A stretch of DNA of 36,361 nt from Bacteroidota bacterium (GTDB lineage Bacteria > Bacteroidota > Ignavibacteria > UBA10030 > UBA6906), in the NCBI GenBank assembly GCA_020846365.1, contig JADLEA010000415.1, forward strand, positions 1 through 36,361, in the 5' to 3' direction. Of the stretch, positions 33,401 through 36,361 are shown piece after piece. The position numbers and the translations under genes are program-made. Numbering within the stretch: the first letter of the stretch is position 1; every line of letters starts with the position of its first letter. The notes under the pieces were generated by a model. The model searched no databases. It was not told the origin of the DNA and saw nothing but the letters and a program-made list of their open reading frames with translations.

Positions 33401-34522
33401 CTACTGTGTACGACGGGAGATCTCTTGCTGCAGGAGGGGAGAAAGTTGGGGTAGGCCGGGATCCTGTTTCATGAGCCGGAGGTAGGTCATGAAGAACACG
33501 TTGGGACCTTTGCGAATGGTTTCCACCAGTGCAACGCGGCCGAGCGTTTGATCGATCTGCCGGGCGATGATCATGCCGGTGATGGAGCCATAGCTCTCCC
33601 AGTATCCGGAGGTGTTGGCATTGCGAAGGATGTCGGCGGCGCGGGGAGGAGCTAGACGGGGCGAGAGCAATTCTGCGGCAGCGTTGTTGAACTGCTCAAA
33701 CGCTTGCTGCGCCCGCTGCAATCCATCCTGCGGCAGACGCCCCTGACTCCGCTGGATCAGCGAGAGGTAGTAGGCAACGCCCTCATTGTGCGCGAGATCC
33801 ATCAACTCGTCGAGCGGTTGGAGCGGTGAAGCATAATACGCCTGCCATTCCGGCGTCGTGGTCTTGTATTCGCCGAAGGCCGCATGAAACACCTCGTGCG
33901 CGACGACGCTCAGTAGGCCGATGAACCGTTCATCCGTGGAAGACCCATAGTGCACGGCCTTCGCCAGGTTCACCACGATCACCTGCTCTCCCTCCTGCTC
34001 TCCTGCGGGGCGCGGCACGTGGCCTTCCCATGTGACACGAACCACGAAGGCATCGATATTCTGGTGTCCGAAAGCCACGACGTACATGGGGATCCGTGCG
34101 TTCACCCGCGCATCGCCCGGAAAGAGTTGCTCCACCGTACTCACCACGCGCTGCCCGAAATTGCGGCGGCGGAGTTCCTGTAGCAGCTCACCAATCGGGG
34201 CGGCATTTGCTCGCGCCTCTCTCATCCGAAACAGGTCTTCCCCGTCGCTCTGGTTGAATTTGGCCGCCGCCAGACTTTGTTCAAGGTCGGCTGTCTGAAG
34301 CTGCCGACGTGCGAGCATCCCGGTAATGGCCAGTGCGAGTTGGCTTCCCCTGAGTGAGGCGATTTCCGCGGGACGGCCCGACAGCCCGGTGTAGAGCTCT
34401 ATGGATTTGTCGGCCGACGCATAGTTCACATCCAGGGCCAGCGAAAACTGACCGTGCGGCTGGGCAGCCACCCGGGCGGCGCACAGCAGCAGGACGAGCG
34501 CGCATACCCACGCGGATCTCAT
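33401..34522 (-). CDS. secreted HExxH putative zinc protease (DUF5700-like)
   Basis: A signal peptide (RSAWVCALVLLLCAARVAA, cleavage before QPHG) is followed by about 350 residues. The zinc motif is HEVFH in SVVAHEVFHAAFGEYK near residue 210, with a likely third ligand Glu about 30 residues later in LAHNEGVAYYLSL. This arrangement resembles the DUF5700 family of putative zinc proteases; the match is from memory, so treat it as tentative. The protein should be in the periplasm or exported. It follows the SpoIIE-type phosphatase gene by one base, so the two are probably co-translated. The substrate is unknown. Confidence 0.72.
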   Translation of the reverse strand: MRSAWVCALVLLLCAARVAAQPHGQFSLALDVNYASADKSIELYTGLSGRPAEIASLRGSQLALAITGMLARRQLQTADLEQSLAAAKFNQSDGEDLFRMREARANAAPIGELLQELRRRNFGQRVVSTVEQLFPGDARVNARIPMYVVAFGHQNIDAFVVRVTWEGHVPRPAGEQEGEQVIVVNLAKAVHYGSSTDERFIGLLSVVAHEVFHAAFGEYKTTTPEWQAYYASPLQPLDELMDLAHNEGVAYYLSLIQRSQGRLPQDGLQRAQQAFEQFNNAAAELLSPRLAPPRAADILRNANTSGYWESYGSITGMIIARQIDQTLGRVALVETIRKGPNVFFMTYLRLMKQDPGLPQLSPLLQQEISRRTQ

Positions 34523-34523
34523 T

Positions 34524-35735
34524 TCAGTGCGCCTTTATGACGACCAGCGTCATATCATCATGTTGCGGGGCATCGCCAGCAAACTGCCGGACATCGTCGG
34601 TGAGACGGGCGATGATTTCCGGAGCGGTCAGCTGATCCAATTCCACGGCGCCCGCACTTTGCTCGACCCGTTCCATGCCGTAGGATTCGAGCCCCGCATT
34701 CATGGCCTCGGTAAACCCGTCGGTCAGCAGAAAGAGCATGTCTCCCGGCTGCAGTTGAAGAGAGAATTCCTCATACGCCGTGTCTTCACGCATGCCAAGC
34801 GGAAAGTGCACTCCCCTGCCATCAATCCACTGAAGAGTCCCGCCGCGCCGGAGCAATGGTTTGGTTTGCCCGGCGTTGGCAAAGTGAAACTTCTTCTCTT
34901 GCACGGAGATCGTGCCGAGGAGAAACGCAACAAATTGTCCCCGGCGGGAATGCTTGAATACCGCACGGTTCAGGTGTGTCAGAATCGCCGACGGTGAATC
35001 GGTCTGGCGGATCTCGCTGGCGAGGGCTCCGCTCGTGAAGACCGCCGACATCGCGGCTTCCATGCCCTTTCCCGAAACGTCGACGACGGACACGCAAAGC
35101 TCTTCCCGTCCGTTGTTGAGACATGAGAAATCGTAGAGATCGCCTCCCACCTCCTGCGCAGGAAGCGACATGCCGGCGACATCAAAGCCCTTCACGACCG
35201 GTTGCTCTTTGGGCATGAGAGAGACCTGTACACTGTGCGCGAGACGAAGCTCCGTTTGAAGCGTCTCTTTGCCGACACGTTCGAGGGAAACGAGCCAGGT
35301 CAGCAGGTTGACTCCGCCCAGGACAATGACTCCTGATATCACGAGGGGCATGAGCCCGGTGCCGACCTTCAGGAACGCCAGGACGACGCCGACGGCGATG
35401 AGGGTGAATGCACTGACAACGAGCCGGCGACGGTCTGCCGGAATCTCCTGCATGATCTGGTCGCTCCAGAGGAGCGAGAAGAAGAGGGCGTCTCTGATGC
35501 GCAGATCCTGCCCAGCCGTCTCGACCTTGCGCCGCGCCAGCTCCTTGCGCTCCCGGATGAGCGCGGTGATACGCTCCCAGGTGATGTACAAGATCCCGGC
35601 AATGACCATGTCGATGCCGAACCGGTCCCACCCGCCTCCGGATACTCCCACCATGAAGGCGCTGACCAGCTCGATAATGATCAGCAGCTTCAGGAGACTG
35701 ATGAGAATGCGTTTATAGCGAACCGGGTCGATCAT
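34524..35735 (-). CDS. membrane RsbU/SpoIIE-type PP2C phosphatase
   Basis: Four hydrophobic segments lie in the first 150 residues (ILISLLKLLIIIELVSAFMV, GIDMVIAGILYITW, LVVSAFTLIAVGVVLAFL, LVISGVIVLGGVNLLTWLV). A short coiled region (ELRLAHSVQVSLMPKEQP) leads to a PP2C/SpoIIE domain: AQEVGGDLYDF, VVDVSGKGMEAAM, FLLGTI, LLTDGFTEAMN and the final HDDMTLVVI, which together give the metal-binding aspartates. It should dephosphorylate an anti-anti-sigma type partner protein. No such partner gene is in the window, and the sensor input may be the membrane part. It is 403 residues. An upstream TATATT box is present, but its -35 is poor. Confidence 0.92.
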   Translation of the reverse strand: MIDPVRYKRILISLLKLLIIIELVSAFMVGVSGGGWDRFGIDMVIAGILYITWERITALIRERKELARRKVETAGQDLRIRDALFFSLLWSDQIMQEIPADRRRLVVSAFTLIAVGVVLAFLKVGTGLMPLVISGVIVLGGVNLLTWLVSLERVGKETLQTELRLAHSVQVSLMPKEQPVVKGFDVAGMSLPAQEVGGDLYDFSCLNNGREELCVSVVDVSGKGMEAAMSAVFTSGALASEIRQTDSPSAILTHLNRAVFKHSRRGQFVAFLLGTISVQEKKFHFANAGQTKPLLRRGGTLQWIDGRGVHFPLGMREDTAYEEFSLQLQPGDMLFLLTDGFTEAMNAGLESYGMERVEQSAGAVELDQLTAPEIIARLTDDVRQFAGDAPQHDDMTLVVIKAH

Positions 35736-35984
35736 GGCAGTACAGGAATATACGAAGAAGCATCAAGGATGTTCCTTCCGGCGACCGGTGGCGTCCGCAT
35801 AGCCGGCGCACGAGTGGACGGGCAGGCGGGGGTACTTGGGGAAGGCGGATTCCGTCCGGGAAAGCTCGCAAAGGACAAACAAGGAGCCGCGACCGGAAAC
35901 GTGCGTCCGCGCGTGCGCACACCTGGCGCAAAGTCCCGCGGATTCCGGTACCGGTCGGCGGCTCCCGTGTTCTCTCAACGCGTG

Positions 35985-36361
35985 TTACCCAGCCGTCGGG
36001 GGCGTTTGTCCGGCGGGCTGCGCGGGGGGTGCCTGCCAGAGACAGAGGAGACAGCCGTCGGGCGTCGCAAACTGTGCGAACCAGCCCATGCCCGGAATCT
36101 CCGTCTTCTTCACAACCACCTTCCCCCGCGCCTTCTTGATTTCCTTCAACTTGGTGTCGATGTCCTCCACCTCAATATAGACGTTGACCTGCCCTTTTTT
36201 CGGCATCTTCTTCACAAGGTAGAACCCCCCGTTGGGCTCCGACCCCGCACGGAAAATGACGTACTTCATCTCAGGATAGTCCTCATACGTCCACCCGAAC
36301 AGCGTTTCGAAGAACTTCTTCGTCCGCTTGAAGTTTGTAGAGGGTATCTCGATGTGACCGA
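35985..36361 (-). CDS. VOC (glyoxalase/bleomycin resistance) family protein, N-terminus cut by window edge
   Basis: The frame is open from the right window edge, although the track lists only 35985-36269 from an internal Met. The added part reads GHIEIPSTNFKRTKKFFETLFGWTYEDYPEMKYV, the usual first strand-helix of a VOC domain. It continues with GGFYLVKKMPKKGQVNVYIEVEDIDTKLKEIKKARGKVV, then KTEIPGMGWFAQFATPDGCLLCLWQ, the standard second half. About 125 residues are visible and only the first few are missing. The family ranges over dioxygenases, glyoxalases and binding proteins, so no substrate can be given. A proline/glutamine-rich tail (APPAQPAGQTPPTAG) ends it. Confidence 0.88.
   Translation of the reverse strand, partial: GHIEIPSTNFKRTKKFFETLFGWTYEDYPEMKYVIFRAGSEPNGGFYLVKKMPKKGQVNVYIEVEDIDTKLKEIKKARGKVVVKKTEIPGMGWFAQFATPDGCLLCLWQAPPAQPAGQTPPTAG

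Noticed and set aside
31993-33474. 493-residue plus-strand ORF opposite hutI
   Set aside because: No recognisable motif; fully explained as shadow of hutI plus its promoter region.
35736-35984. Short minus-strand ORFs (60-70 residues) in the gap between the VOC gene and the phosphatase gene
   Set aside because: Arg/Pro-rich without a ribosome-binding site or motif; looks like non-coding spacer with only a weak -10 box near 35747-35752.

Overview
The window looks like a bacterial chromosome of the FCB group, most likely the Ignavibacteria/Chlorobi side of Bacteroidota. This is inferred from four things: a PorZ-like two-propeller protein with a type IX secretion C-terminal domain, a DUF3276 (PUR-type) protein, many secreted beta-propeller and Omp85-type envelope proteins, and GC-rich DNA (about 60% by eye). 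Clear Shine-Dalgarno sequences and sigma70-like promoters with 17-bp spacers argue against a typical member of Bacteroidia. I saw no tRNA, rRNA, insertion sequence, integrase or CRISPR array.

Layout. (1) 1-4370, minus strand: the N-terminal part of a PAS sensor protein that runs off the left edge; upstream of it a nucleotidyltransferase-metK-ahcY cluster (activated-sugar and S-adenosylmethionine cycle) ending in a rho-independent terminator. (2) 4465-9819, plus strand: a tightly packed operon with type 2 isopentenyl-diphosphate isomerase, a short-chain prenyl diphosphate synthase, HPr, PTS enzyme I, a bifunctional phosphoglucose/phosphomannose isomerase and an unlisted 31-residue membrane peptide. 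(3) 9925-11007, minus strand: a KDG-kinase-like PfkB sugar kinase. (4) 11214-16236, plus strand: three coupled envelope genes, namely an outer-membrane barrel fused to a gluzincin-like peptidase and a TolB-like propeller, a PQQ-type propeller and a PEGA-domain membrane protein. (5) 16351-20370, plus strand: a Crp/Fnr regulator, lumazine synthase, the PorZ-like protein and a DUF3276 protein. (6) 20476-30231, plus strand: a long lipid/ribosome operon, DUF177-rpmF-plsX-fabH-fabD-Cys-rich protein-fabG-acpP-fabF-rnc-one-POTRA barrel-rsmE. (7) 30276-33204, minus strand: histidine degradation genes hutI-ftcD-fchA. (8) 33401-36361, minus strand: a HExxH secreted protein, a membrane RsbU/SpoIIE-type phosphatase and a partial VOC-family protein.

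How the genes work together. Region 6 holds most of the type II fatty acid synthesis set together with phosphate acyltransferase PlsX, so membrane lipid supply is tied to ribosomal protein bL32 and RNA processing. Region 2 joins isoprenoid synthesis to a PTS phosphorelay that has no sugar permease nearby, which suggests regulatory rather than transport use. Region 7 covers the late steps of histidine catabolism, but hutH and hutU are not present. Regions 4 and 5 and the barrel in region 6 are envelope and secretion machinery.

The most interesting items are the peptidase-propeller-barrel fusion and its coupled partners, the 31-residue coupled membrane peptide, the 11-cysteine protein inside the fab operon, and promoters placed so close to the start codon that two mRNAs (PAS sensor and hutI) are predicted to be leaderless. 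Most lines of the ORF track, including several over 350 residues, are antisense shadows of these genes. All functional calls come from reading motifs, not from database searches.
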